64,000 nucleotides of DNA from the NCBI GenBank assembly GCA_047495785.1, contig JBLDXI010000030.1, positions 806,001 through 870,000 on the forward strand, read 5' to 3'. Below the pieces are notes generated by a model that was given only the letters and a program-made list of their open reading frames with translations, was not told where the DNA came from and searched no databases. This stretch comes from Lepidodermella squamata (lineage: Eukaryota; Gastrotricha). Position numbers and translations under genes: made by a program. How positions within the stretch are numbered: position 1 is the stretch's first letter; the number at the start of each line of letters is the position of its first letter. Shown one piece after another: positions 32,633-42,693 of this stretch.

Positions 32633-33791
32633 ATGCAGGAGCCGCCGGAAAATGAAAGCAGCCCTGCCGCCGATCTCCCTCCTAGCTACTCTGAATTCGT
32701 TGAACACGTTAATTACACGAAAAAGCTAGCCGCAGTTGATGGTCCAGGAATAGATCCGAGCTTAGTCGACCCAACTTTCATCATCGAACCACCGCCTGAT
32801 GGCAGCGATTACTCTCCCCCGCCTCCTACACAACTGCCTTTTACAGAGTTCACTCGGATTGAACTCGGCAACATCGGCGGTGATATTGCGACGGTTTCCT
32901 ACTCAATTCCTTACTTTCAACTCGCGCTTTTGAATGGAGGCAGGGGTCGGACTTTCCCGCTTCGAGATTTGCTCGAAGGTACCATACCTACAGATTTGAC
33001 ACCGGCCCAAATCACGAGGCAGAATGAGATACAAAAGCGAAGGAAAAGAATCGCGATTTCTTGCTCATTGGCATCTCTCGGTGTGGTTGTAGCGCTCATT
33101 TTCTTCATAGTCCTATTCTGTGTCCGAGGGACGGATCTTGATGGAGCTGCTTCGTTATCAAGAGTGGGCTACTACAGCTTCGGAATGGCAACTACAAAAC
33201 GTCCGGTAATTTTACTAAAAATGTCTTCATTACTAATTCATCCCTTATTTATTTCAAATTTATTTTCTGAAAATTATGAAAATTATTATTAATTTTATTT
33301 AATTTTAATGAATTTTTATAATATTTCAGATAATCACTCTCGCAGACCAATTAGTCGATTCAGTGATCCGGAACAAGGTTAAAGAGGTTGAATACTTCCT
33401 CGATAGCGGGATTTTCGATGTTAATGCCAAAGCCATTTACGGGCCTTACTGTTCAGATTTCATCGACAATGGAACGATGTTAACTCTGGCGTCGGCTTGC
33501 AGGGATGTTGACCTCGAAATGATGCGGCTAATAATAGGTCGCGGGGCTGTTGTTGATTTTCGCGACGATTCTGGGTGGACACCTCTCATCTGGGCGGCTA
33601 TCAAGGGCGAGACTGAGAAGGTGGAGTTGCTACTCAACAACGGCGCCTCGATAAATTTAACCACGCGAGCTGGCAATTCGGCGGTTGTTTTAGCAGCGGC
33701 CAACAAATATACAAAAACAGTTAAATTGCTGTTGAGACGAGGCGCGAATCGAGCTGGTTGCGACGACGAACTTTGCAAAACAGCCAGTTAA
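32633..33791 (+). CDS. PPxY membrane protein with C-terminal ankyrin repeats
   Basis: Two exons, 32633-33205 and 33330-33791, intron 124 nt phase 0; 344 aa. No signal peptide. LPPSY (15-19) is a PPxY motif in an acidic/Pro-rich N-terminus; KRRKR (135-139) precedes one strong helix (about 140-164). After it come about three or four ankyrin repeats: NKVKEVEYFLDSGIFDVN, DNGTMLTLASACRDVDLEMM, SGWTPLIWAAIKGETEKVEL and AGNSAVVLAAANKYTKTVKL. If the basic cluster marks the cytosolic side, the ankyrin repeats are extracellular or luminal, which is unusual. The ATG at 32633 is preceded 8 nt upstream by an acceptor-like TATAG, so a 5' UTR intron or trans-splice site is possible. Related to the short protein at 28865-29230. 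Function unknown. Confidence 0.78.
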
Positions 33792-33792
33792 T

Positions 33793-36490
33793 CAAAGATC
33801 ATCAGTTTTACTTGCTTGTTATGACCACAAATGCTTTTTTGAATCATCACCTGCGTGCTAAATAAAACGGTTCGTTAGCTTTCACGATTCACGTATTGAT
33901 CAAAGGTCACGTGATTTCTATCACAATCAAATTATCAGAGAAAGTTCCGAGGAACATTATAGTAGAAATTCGTTTCTGGACGATTGTTCAGTCTGCTATC
34001 TGAAATTCTGATTGAGACTCGGTCTTACAATTTTCGATCGATAGAGTAAAAGAGCTACTTCAGGCTTCAGAATAAGCCCGCTAGTTGTTACGGAATAGAC
34101 TAGAGCAGCTATAGAGATTATAATTCGCTCTACAACCGGCCTTTGCGGTAGAACAGCGACGATGAGACATGTAGCAATAATGATGACCGTGCAGTTAATC
34201 ATGGCGTGCAACGGAAATTTAAACTCCTCAGAGCGATTTTTCAAACTTTGATCCCGAGCTATCCGTCGTGCTGCTGCAGTGCATCCAGCCAATAACAGGG
34301 AGATATTCACGCCGAGTAGGAGGAGAACCCACGTCAACTCGTTAGGCGTGGAACAGCGAATAGATGTCACCTCGAAAATCACGTCCTGCTGCTCAAAATA
34401 CCTTATCCCATCGGGCTCAATGTAATACGAGCAATGAAACGGCATGAAAATTAACCACAAGGTCAAGTATATCGCAACAAATAAAAAAGTCGAAAAAAGT
34501 GAGACTAAGAACTTCTTGGGAAACGCTGAGCTGACGCTTTTAGCAGAATTGCCGGATTCTCTTGGAAATGGAGATCGAGACATTGATAGAGTCGAGTTGG
34601 GGTGACCTACAATGTAACTGCGATTTCTAGATGGAACGACAATTTGGTACCCCGCATAACTTGATAAAATTACACCTGAAGCTATCGAAGAATTGGTCAT
34701 CGAAATTCCTACAGCCAATATGATCACCCTTGAATAATGAACATAATTCGCGTAAGAATCATCTACTTCTGCGGCGAAAAGCGGTACGCTTAGATCCAAC
34801 AGGGCTAACCAAGTGACTTGAATAATCACGAGGATAGAGCCAGTCTGTTTTTTTAATGCAAGAATCGCGATCAGGGCAATTCTGACGAAGAATGCTAAAC
34901 ATGTGAACACAATGATGGGAACTGATAATCCGAAAGGGAATTTCTCTCTGAATATCACATAGCTCGCCTTATCTTTTGGCGGTTCCTTGTCAGGGGTTCG
35001 CCATTTCACACTTTGATTCGCTTTAACGCTCAAGTAAGTGTTGAACTCACTCCTGTTAGCCGCAGAATCAGTTTTAACGACCAAACTGATTATTCTGAGG
35101 CCATCCTCACGAGCCCATTGGGAGACCGGCCATTTCCCACCCGAAACCTCCCCAGTCACTACGTCGTAACCACTTAAGCCCTCAGCTCTCAAACCAACAT
35201 ATTTTAACCTTAATTGGGTCGAATTAACGATATCCACAACTAATCTTGCTTGGTTAGTAACATTAAGAAGTGTAAGACCGGCTTTTCTCAGGGCTTTCTC
35301 ACTCTCGTGAAGTAGGAGAACGGCCTGAAGAGCAGCGTCGTGGCACTGGAACCTACTTGAGTAATCAGGGTGTCTGAGGCTATTCGTATAATTATCCAGC
35401 ATTTGATCCAGCTCAAACAAATTGTAGCCAAGGGCTGATTCCGCGGAAGGTTCGTCTGAGCTCAGCTGTGAGGAAACCATGAAAGATGACTCAGATTGGG
35501 CAACGATCATCTCTCTAGTGCAACCGGAGTAGATAATATCCGGTAAAGTTGTAGGATCCGCAAAGGTACTCGCAGCTATTATGAAAACATAGCGGGGGCC
35601 TGTCATTCCGAATTTGTAGCACTGGCACATAATGCGATAGGCGAGAGAACTAACGCTACCCACGACGAAAACAATCACTCGGATATCAGCCTTTTTCAAA
35701 GCAATCGCTGCTTCATCCGTGAAATCAGTGACAACGTCAACATAGATTTTCATGTCTAGCTCCTTAGCGAAGCCTAAAAATTGCCGTACGTAGAAAGTGT
35801 CCTGCATCTGAGAGCTGGAAATGACACCAATGCTCTTCCATCGACCTATGTCTACGATGAACCGCATCCGAGCCATGAAAGCTCGACCGCCTGTTGGCCG
35901 TATTAGGTATATATTCGGATATCTGGCGCGATTTGTTAGATAATCTGACGAACACTGTGCGATTTGAACATATCCGAGTAGATGGACGAAAGAGGCGATT
36001 GGATCGCAGTTTGTTATCGACCCAATAACAACAGGAGCTTTGTGCCATGACTGGAAAGTCCCTCCCACGAACTGATTGTCAAATTCAATGAGCCGCCGCG
36101 CCATTAGTGGTCCATTACTGTCGTCTAAAAAATGACCTTCAATCGTATAGTCCGGTAGAATGTCATCTCGCTTATTTACGATGTTGAAAACGAGCTCAGT
36201 TACGGCTCTGCATGTTTTGTATTGATTGACCGATAGACCGGTGAATGGTAGCAGAACTGGTACAGCCAGTTTGTTACGCTTCTCGGCAAGCGAAAGGCTC
36301 GAGACGAAAAGCATCGTTATTACTGGAAAGATCAGCATAGTTCTGAATGAGACACGTCTAAATCTGCAAAAGTGCGATCAGAACAGTCGCTGTAATGGAT
36401 AGCACCCATCACCGATCACTGGCTAGCTGGAGTGGGAAGCTGATAACGATGCTAATTGTTGTCGGGTTTGAGCTATTTTTGGCTCTTGAT
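33793..36490. repeat. Segmental duplication copy 1 (GPCR 3 and flanks)
   Basis: The whole GPCR 3 gene, its 3' flank (from the last bases of the ankyrin gene's 3' UTR: ATCAAAGATCA, CTAAATAAAACGGTTC) and about 150 nt upstream (AACGATGCTAATT, GGTTTGAGCT) match 39690-42360 in order and orientation. Confidence 0.85.
33996..36338 (-). CDS. Class C (GABA-B-like) GPCR 3
   Basis: Intronless frame of 780 aa on minus. Signal peptide (MLIFPVITMLFVSSLSLA), then LAVPVLLPFTGL opening a Venus-flytrap-like extracellular domain, with GRWKSIGVISSS in lobe 2, CQCYKFGMTGPRYVFII and SSRFQCHDAALQAVLLLHES. Seven hydrophobic segments start at about residue 460 (LSVPIIVFTCLAFFVRIALI) and end with IISIAALVYSVTTSGLIL. 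No cysteine-rich domain. TM-region cysteines: HCSYY and SIRCSTPNEL in loop 2. The loop between TM3 and TM4 is long and Ser-rich (MSRSPFPRESGNSAKS). Closely similar to GPCR 4 at 39880-42210; recent duplicates. Ligand not predictable. Confidence 0.87.
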   Translation of the reverse strand: MLIFPVITMLFVSSLSLAEKRNKLAVPVLLPFTGLSVNQYKTCRAVTELVFNIVNKRDDILPDYTIEGHFLDDSNGPLMARRLIEFDNQFVGGTFQSWHKAPVVIGSITNCDPIASFVHLLGYVQIAQCSSDYLTNRARYPNIYLIRPTGGRAFMARMRFIVDIGRWKSIGVISSSQMQDTFYVRQFLGFAKELDMKIYVDVVTDFTDEAAIALKKADIRVIVFVVGSVSSLAYRIMCQCYKFGMTGPRYVFIIAASTFADPTTLPDIIYSGCTREMIVAQSESSFMVSSQLSSDEPSAESALGYNLFELDQMLDNYTNSLRHPDYSSRFQCHDAALQAVLLLHESEKALRKAGLTLLNVTNQARLVVDIVNSTQLRLKYVGLRAEGLSGYDVVTGEVSGGKWPVSQWAREDGLRIISLVVKTDSAANRSEFNTYLSVKANQSVKWRTPDKEPPKDKASYVIFREKFPFGLSVPIIVFTCLAFFVRIALIAILALKKQTGSILVIIQVTWLALLDLSVPLFAAEVDDSYANYVHYSRVIILAVGISMTNSSIASGVILSSYAGYQIVVPSRNRSYIVGHPNSTLSMSRSPFPRESGNSAKSVSSAFPKKFLVSLFSTFLFVAIYLTLWLIFMPFHCSYYIEPDGIRYFEQQDVIFEVTSIRCSTPNELTWVLLLLGVNISLLLAGCTAAARRIARDQSLKNRSEEFKFPLHAMINCTVIIIATCLIVAVLPQRPVVERIIISIAALVYSVTTSGLILKPEVALLLYRSKIVRPSLNQNFR

Positions 36491-36755
36491 TCAAGTTTAA
36501 TCAATTCTCAAGTCTCGAGTAGGAGATTCAGCTCGAAAGTCGCTTCTACATTCTGAAATACGCTTCTCATCTCGTGCGGTCAGGTAACAGCGCGACTTCC
36601 GAGTGGACCTCGAGATGCGGGAAGGTGCTTTGTATCCCCTGTTAGCATGTGCGTTAGGGCAGCGGAGAGGGCTTAACTCAAAATGATCAGTGATTATCAG
36701 TTTCTAAGACAGTTCTGACAGTTCTGACCTCCGGGGTTTCTAAGGGGTTCTTCAG
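36339..36755. other. Intergenic
   Basis: Upstream flank of GPCR 3, part of the duplicated block, then degraded sequence where exon 1 of the Ly6-like gene would be expected; no signal-peptide exon found. Confidence 0.4.
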
Positions 36756-37020
36756 ACCCCATTCAGTGCTATAACGGTTTGGATGGTGAGCGGCTGTAAG
36801 GTATGTGCCAAGTCGAAGTATAAAAGGCAGCGAAACCATTGCAAAAGCGTGCCTCACCGAGGGTAGCTACAAAACTGAATGCCAATCGGGTTCAGCTGGC
36901 GGCATTTCCGCAACCGTCTGCTACTTCAACACCTACCTTTGCAACAGTTCCCAGGTCACTACCGGCGCTCGAGCAGCTATCACTGGCTCCATTCTGCTTG
37001 CTGTCTATTACCTAATTTAA
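36756..37020 (+). pseudogene. Ly6-like gene copy, truncated and damaged
   Basis: Matches exon 2 of the intact Ly6-like gene (38473-38756): an acceptor TTCAG at 36751-36755, IQCYNGLDG, then KACLTEG, ECQSGSAGGIS, TVCYFNTYLCN and the hydrophobic GPI-type tail ending YYLI. Compared with the intact gene it has deletions of about 14 and 5 nt that break the frame within the first third, has lost several Cys, and no signal-peptide exon lies upstream. A 41-nt GTGAGC...AAAAG removal would restore frame (see findings), but truncation at the 5' end argues for a pseudogene. Confidence 0.7.
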
Positions 37021-37237
37021 ATAACAGTCAGTGTTACAATTCCTTATTATTTAACGATGTTTGATGGCACGAGCCTTTCGAATTTCCTTTCGAGTTATAC
37101 ATAAGAACTTATAAATGCTCGCTAAAACTGCGAAGCTCAGTCTCTCGGCAAGCTTTGGCATCCTTTGAAACATCGTTCTATTCTTTCTCAAAGCAGTATT
37201 GAAATACACAAGCTTCCAAGTAACTTGTCTTTTTTCA

Positions 37238-37360
37238 ACCTTTTTCAAATAATTTTCACCGTAACTCGGTACTGATGTTCCCACCTTCTTACGGATGTTC
37301 CCATCTTCTCACGATGGGAACATCAATACCGAGTTTCGGTGAAAATTATTTGAAAAAGGT
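37238..37360. mobile_element. Near-perfect foldback element
   Basis: Arms of about 51 nt (37238-37288 and 37310-37360) are inverted copies: ACCTTTTTCAAATAATTTTC and its complement, TACTGATGTTCCCA and TGGGAACATCAATA, separated by about 20 nt. Very high arm identity indicates recent origin or ongoing use as a hairpin. Non-coding. Confidence 0.85.
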
Positions 37361-38361
37361 CTTGAGGTCAAGGCGGGGCACTAGGTCTCGCAGGTGGGGC
37401 ACTGGGTCTCGCAAGGTACAGCGGCATATGCCACTGCAAACAGTCTCATCCGTCATCCGAGGGAGGGCTGTGGGAAAAGGGGCTCCGGAGGACGATCACA
37501 GCAATGTATCCCCAATGGGACCTGTCGAAAATCAGGTCACGGCACTGGTATTAGGCAACTGAATAGGCCTCGGCCTCAGGCGAGGTCTGAAGGGTAGCTA
37601 AACGTCAAGCGAGCCCACTATGTACGTCAAGGTTCCAGTGCATTAGCATTAGGCTCGTTTTTTTCGTGTTTTGCCTCAAGAACTGGTGGGCGGCGAGCAG
37701 TTTGTTTTTATAACTCAAGTATCTCGCGGAGATAAAATGCCCATTGCGAGAGAAATTGCAGTGTTCCGAAGACTTAAGGGGAACGTGAATCGCGTCCTCG
37801 AAACATAATTTCATGATATCATTTCGAGACATGATAAGGTGTATGGTTTTTCTCGTAACCGAAACTCAGTCATAAAGTTTGCACAAACTTGCACCGAAGT
37901 CACTGAAGTCACCGAAAATAGCTCTGGTATAGCTCAACATGGCTAAGGACGTGCTCAACATAATTCAACCGTAGATATCGAGTAGATATCGATAGAGAAA
38001 ATTCTCAACACGGATAAAAGATTTTCTTAGCATTTTCAAATATTTTCCGGATGAGCGAAGATTGGCAGAAGATTGGCAGATTTGTCGAAAATCTGCAAAA
38101 ACAGTCAAAGTTAAGGGCATTGCCTGGGGGTTTCTTGGTTATTTTTCAGGGATTTTCCCCGACTTTGTTCAGGGATTCTGGGGATATTTCAGTTTGATGG
38201 CGAAAACACCCGGAGGAATTATCGTTCTGGATCGGAATTTCCAGCCTTCCTGTTCCAGATAAGATAAACTTTGGACTAGAACTTTGGTACAGCCCAAATT
38301 ATTATCATTAATAATAAGTTTTTTTCTTCAAAGTAAAACAGCAAGCGAAATCAGCTAACTA
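37361..38361. other. Intergenic, low-complexity, no gene seen
   Basis: Contains a two-fold GGGGCACTGGGTCTCGCA repeat near 37373-37415; open frames here look random and have no family features. Confidence 0.4.
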
Positions 38362-38756
38362 ATGAGTATGCATCGCCTCACCCTTTTCGCCTTCGTCTTC
38401 ACCATACTAGTTGCTGGTTCTTGTAAGCTAACTAACTTGCACTTTCGCTGTCTCTAACCTCTTGCATTTCAGACGCCATTGAGTGCTATACCGGTGTGAA
38501 TGGTAATTACACAACGGTGAGCAACTGCAAGATTTGTGGCAAGTCGCAGTTCACAACTGACGGCGAGGAAACCACTGGAAAAGCGTGCCTCACCGAAGGT
38601 AACTACGAAATGGAATGTCAATCGGGCTCAGGTGGCGGCGTTTCCGGAACTGTCTGTTACTGCGACACCGACCTGTGCAACACCGGTCAGGCCACTGCCA
38701 GTGCTCTAGCTGCAATCGCTGGCTCCATCATGCTTGTCGTCTATTACCTAATTTAA
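38362..38756 (+). CDS. Ly6/three-finger GPI-anchored protein
   Basis: Two exons, 38362-38422 and 38473-38756, 50-nt GT-AG intron phase 1; 114 aa (ATG 38362, or 38368 two codons on). Signal peptide MSMHRLTLFAFVFTILVAGSYA; mature domain with cysteines in the Ly6/uPAR pattern: ECYTG, NCKICG, KACLTEG, MECQSG, and the signature VCYCDTDLCN near the end; then TGQATASALAAIAGSIMLVVYYLI, a Ser/Ala/Gly omega region plus hydrophobic tail typical of GPI attachment. Ly6 proteins are often accessory modulators of nicotinic-type Cys-loop receptors (Lynx1, SLEEPLESS); its location amid Cys-loop genes makes that attractive but unproven. The degraded sister copy is at 36756-37020. Confidence 0.85.
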
Positions 38757-39879
38757 CTGGAAAACATCATTACCATTCATTTCGTTATTCCTCTTTCCAT
38801 TTTTGTTTGACCTATATCATCGATTTTTCTGTTATTGGATACTATATGTTTGTTGTCAAGAGCCTTTCGAATTTCCCATCATGAGAAATAAGGGCCGTTT
38901 CATCGATTTAACATCCACGAGAGTAGTCCTTTGTAATCAGAATGCGTAGTTCATATGACTAACGACTTTCCAATGATCGCTGAGAAACTGGGAAGCCAGT
39001 CTCTCAACTAGCTTTTGCATCCATTGAAATGGAAACCTCGTTTTGCTCCTCAAAGAAGTATTGAAATACACAAGCTTCAAACGCAACGTGAATTTTTTAT
39101 ATTTGTAACGCAACGCGGTATTATATTATCATTCAACCTCAGCGGAATTTTCTGCATTTTATGACACCAAAATAATCGCTGTATAACGTACAATAACGTA
39201 CCATCAACGTACAATTTTCAGGATAAATTATGTTTTGCGAAAATTAAGCTAATTTTTATGCTGGAAACTTTCATCATTGCATTGGAAATCGCTGTGGCAA
39301 ATTTACAGTCCAACTGGCCACCACAGAGTGCTAAACGCTTCTTAGCGAAGTTTTTTGTACCAGCAAAAATTCCATATTCTAGTAGCTTCTCAAAACTACT
39401 CCGAAATGTTTTTGAAAATTATGTACATTTTTCTTAACCGGTCGGTAATCAAAACTAGGTATTACTTTTGCAGCAATCAAAAATACCTGAGGTAGGTACA
39501 CTTTTCAATCATTTCGTAGTTCTATTGAACGCATTTTTAGGCAACCGATGTAACCTTGCGTGTTAACGGCGGCAGTTTGCAACAGCTATTACGCAACAAG
39601 CCTAGGCATTAATTAGGTTTAAACCGTCAACGCTTTAAAGTTGTTAGGCAAAAAAGCCAGTGTAAAAGCCACTATTAGCTATTGCAAACGGCTGGTTGAT
39701 TAAAGATCACCACTTATTTGCGTGTTTTGACCATAAAATGCTTTGAATCATCCTAAATAAAACGGTTCCTTATCTTTCATTCACGTGTTAATAAAAGGTC
39801 ATGCGACTAATTCATGTAATTCCAAGCATAATCAGATGAGCGGTGTAAGTTCCGTGATCGAAATTTTTAGATCAGCCTG
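38757..39879. other. Intergenic, no gene seen
   Basis: The first ~400 nt are shared with the 3' flank of the Ly6 pseudogene (GAGCCTTTCGAATTTCC, AGTATTGAAATACACAAGCTTC); the last ~190 nt belong to the GPCR 4 duplication block. Confidence 0.5.
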
Positions 39880-42360
39880 CTATTTGAGATTCTGAGGGAG
39901 ACTTGGTCCTACAATTGTAGATCGATTTAGTAAAGCAGTCATTGCAGGCTTCAAAATTAGCGCGCTAGTTGTTATGGAATAGACCAGAGCAGCTATAGAG
40001 ATAATGATGCGCTCTACAACTGGCTTGTGCGGTAGAACAGCGATGATGAGACATGTAGCAACAATGATGGCAATACAGTTAATCATGGCGAGTAACGGAA
40101 ATCTGAACTTCTCCGGACGATTTTTCAAACTTTGATCCCGAGCCATACGTCGTGCTGCCGTGGCGCATCCAGCCAATAACACGGTGATATTCACACCGAG
40201 TAAGACGAGAACACACGTCATCTCGTTGGGCGAGGAACAGCGAAGAGATATCACCTCGAAAATCACGTCCTCTTGCTCGGAAAACCTTATCCCATCGGGC
40301 TCTGCGTAATAGGAGCAATAGGACGGCTCGAAAATGAACCAGAAAGTCAAGTACATCGCGAAAAGTGAAAAAGCCGAAACAAGTGAGATCAAGAACTTTT
40401 TTTGGGGAAATGCTAAGCTGACGCTATTAGTAGCATTGCCGTAATCTCTGGGAAGTGGAATCGGTCGAGACTTATGGCTTTTAGAAATGACGCGATTTCT
40501 CGATGAAACGGCAACTTTGTTGTCAGTATAACTAGACAAAATCACCCCCGAAGCAATTGAAGAATGGGACATCGAAATTCCGAGAGCTAAGATGATCACC
40601 CTGGAGTATTGAACGTTTTTCACGTAAGAATTGTCGACTTCTGCGGCGAAAAGCGGTACGCTGATATCCAGCAGAGCTAAGAAACAGACTTGAATGATGA
40701 CCGGGATAGAGCCAGTCTGCTTTTTGAGTGCAAGAATCGCGATAATAGCAATTCTCACGGCGAAGATTAAGCATGTAACCGTGATGATGGAGACTGATAA
40801 TCCGAAGGGAAATGTCTCTCTGAGTATCACATAGCTCGCCTTGTCTTTTGGCGGTTCCTTGTCAGGGGTTCGCCATTTCACGCTTTGATTCGCTTTAACG
40901 CTCATGTAAGTGTTGAAATCACTCCTGTTAACCGCAGAATCTGTTTTCACGACCAAACTGATTATTCTGAGGCCATCTTCTCGAGACCATTGAGATACAG
41001 GCCATTTCCCTACTGAAAGCTCCCCGGTAACCAAGTCGTAACCAGTTAAGCCCCCGGTTCTCAAACCAACATATTTCAGTCTTAGTTGGGTTGAATTAAC
41101 TATATCCGCAACTGATTTTCGTTGGTTGGTAACATTAAGAAGTGTGAGGCCGGCTTGTCTCAAGACCTTCTCACTCTCGTGAAGTAGGAGAACAGCTTGA
41201 AGAGCAGCGTCGTGGCACTGGAACCTACTTGAGTAATCAGGGTGTCTGAGATTGTTCGTATAATTATCCAGCATTTGATCCAGCTCTAACAAATTGTAGC
41301 CAAGGGCTGTTTTTGCGAAAGGTTCATCTGAGCTGAGCTCCGCGGAATTCATGAAAGACGACTCAGACTGGGCTGTGATCATCTCTCGAGTGCAACCTGG
41401 GTAGATAATAGGCGGTAAAGTTGAAGGGTCTGCGAAGACACTAGCGGATATTATGAAAACATAGCGAGGACCCGTCATTCCGAATTTGTAGCACTGACAC
41501 ATTATGCGGTAGGTGAGCGAGCTGACGCTACTCACGGCGAACACAATCACTCGGATATCAGCCCGTTTCAAAGCGATTGCTGCCTCATCCGTGAAATCAG
41601 TGACCACATCAGTATAGACTTTCACGTCTAGCTCCTTAGCGAGGCCTAAAAATTGCCGCGCGGTGTACGAGTCCTGTACCTCAGTGCTTGAAATTACGCC
41701 AATGTTTCTCCATCGGCCAATATCTACGATGAACCGCATCCTAGCTATGAAAGCTCGCCTACTTGTAGGCCGTATTAGGTAAAGATTCGGGTATCGGGCG
41801 CGATTCGTTAGGTAGTCGGTTGCACAGTGTGCGATTTGAACATATCCGAGTAGATGGACGAAGGAGGCGATTGGATCGCAGTTGGTTATCGACCCAATAA
41901 CAACAGGAGCTTTGTACGATGAGTTGAAGATATCCTTTTGGAACTGATTGTCGAATTCGATGAGCCGCCGCGCCATCAGCGGTCCATTGTTATCATCTAA
42001 GAAATGGCCTTCAATCGTATAGTCCGGTAGAATGTCATCTCGCTTATTTGCGATGTTGAACACGAGCTCAGTTACGGCTCTGCATGTTTTGTATTGATTG
42101 AGCGAAAGGCCAGTGAATGGTAGCAGAACTGGTATAGCCAGTTTGTTACGCTTTTCAGCAAGCGAAAAGCTCAAGAAGAAAAGCACTGTCTTTATTGCAA
42201 AAATCAACATGGTTCTGAACGAGTCACTTCTATTACTGTGAAAGCGCGATCAAAACTGTCGTCGATATAGTGCATATCCCGTACACGTGCTAGTGGGCGT
42301 GGGGAGCTTTAACGATGCTAATTTTACACAGGTTTGAGCTTTTTGTCCTTTGATGTGAGT
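39690..42360. repeat. Segmental duplication copy 2 (GPCR 4 and flanks)
   Basis: Colinear with 33793-36490 (see that entry); flanks are more diverged than the coding part and no longer contain the ankyrin-gene coding sequence. Confidence 0.85.
39880..42210 (-). CDS. Class C (GABA-B-like) GPCR 4
   Basis: Intronless 776-aa frame on minus, duplicate of GPCR 3, with which it shares long identical stretches such as RNKLA-PVLLPFTGLS-NQYK and DYTIEGHFLDD. Signal peptide, Venus-flytrap-like domain, seven hydrophobic segments, no cysteine-rich domain. Differences cluster in the TM3-TM4 region (SRNRVISKSHKSRPIPLPRD), in TM4 and in the C-terminal tail. Intact frame after duplication suggests both copies are maintained. 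Note that the two GPCRs bracket the two Ly6 copies (GPCR 3, Ly6 pseudogene, Ly6 gene, GPCR 4). Ligand unknown. Confidence 0.87.
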   Translation of the reverse strand: MLIFAIKTVLFFLSFSLAEKRNKLAIPVLLPFTGLSLNQYKTCRAVTELVFNIANKRDDILPDYTIEGHFLDDNNGPLMARRLIEFDNQFQKDIFNSSYKAPVVIGSITNCDPIASFVHLLGYVQIAHCATDYLTNRARYPNLYLIRPTSRRAFIARMRFIVDIGRWRNIGVISSTEVQDSYTARQFLGLAKELDVKVYTDVVTDFTDEAAIALKRADIRVIVFAVSSVSSLTYRIMCQCYKFGMTGPRYVFIISASVFADPSTLPPIIYPGCTREMITAQSESSFMNSAELSSDEPFAKTALGYNLLELDQMLDNYTNNLRHPDYSSRFQCHDAALQAVLLLHESEKVLRQAGLTLLNVTNQRKSVADIVNSTQLRLKYVGLRTGGLTGYDLVTGELSVGKWPVSQWSREDGLRIISLVVKTDSAVNRSDFNTYMSVKANQSVKWRTPDKEPPKDKASYVILRETFPFGLSVSIITVTCLIFAVRIAIIAILALKKQTGSIPVIIQVCFLALLDISVPLFAAEVDNSYVKNVQYSRVIILALGISMSHSSIASGVILSSYTDNKVAVSSRNRVISKSHKSRPIPLPRDYGNATNSVSLAFPQKKFLISLVSAFSLFAMYLTFWFIFEPSYCSYYAEPDGIRFSEQEDVIFEVISLRCSSPNEMTCVLVLLGVNITVLLAGCATAARRMARDQSLKNRPEKFRFPLLAMINCIAIIVATCLIIAVLPHKPVVERIIISIAALVYSITTSALILKPAMTALLNRSTIVGPSLPQNLK

Positions 42361-42693
42361 TCAAACATTCCTCAAGCCTCCAGAAGGCAGTTCCGCTCAA
42401 AATTTGAATTAAAATTACAATACACAGACTCCAAACATCATCAATCAAACATGCTCCACTGTGGACATTATTAAGACTTTTGCAAGCGACAATTCAGTTG
42501 TATACAGGATTATTCCTTATTCTACTCACGACATCCCTACTTTCATTGAAAATGTGAAATTATACGACTATAAAGTAAATAATATTCATGTCAAGGTGGT
42601 CTCACGGCAGGGCTACTGTAAATATTTACACTCCTGTGTAAATGCCCATCAGCAAATCGCCCACGGCTATTAGTAGGCCACTGTGTGCTGAAA
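42361..42693. other. Divergent intergenic region
   Basis: Between GPCR 4 (minus) and the first short Cys-loop receptor (plus). A 70-aa frame here has no features; nothing else seen. Confidence 0.4.

Noticed and set aside
37275-37597. Overlapping 67-95-aa frames near the foldback element
   Set aside because: Start inside the hairpin and run through a GGGGCACTGGGTCTCGC direct repeat; no family features.
42461-42673. 70-aa plus frame upstream of receptor E
   Set aside because: No domain, no signal peptide, and no splice link to the receptor; most likely chance.
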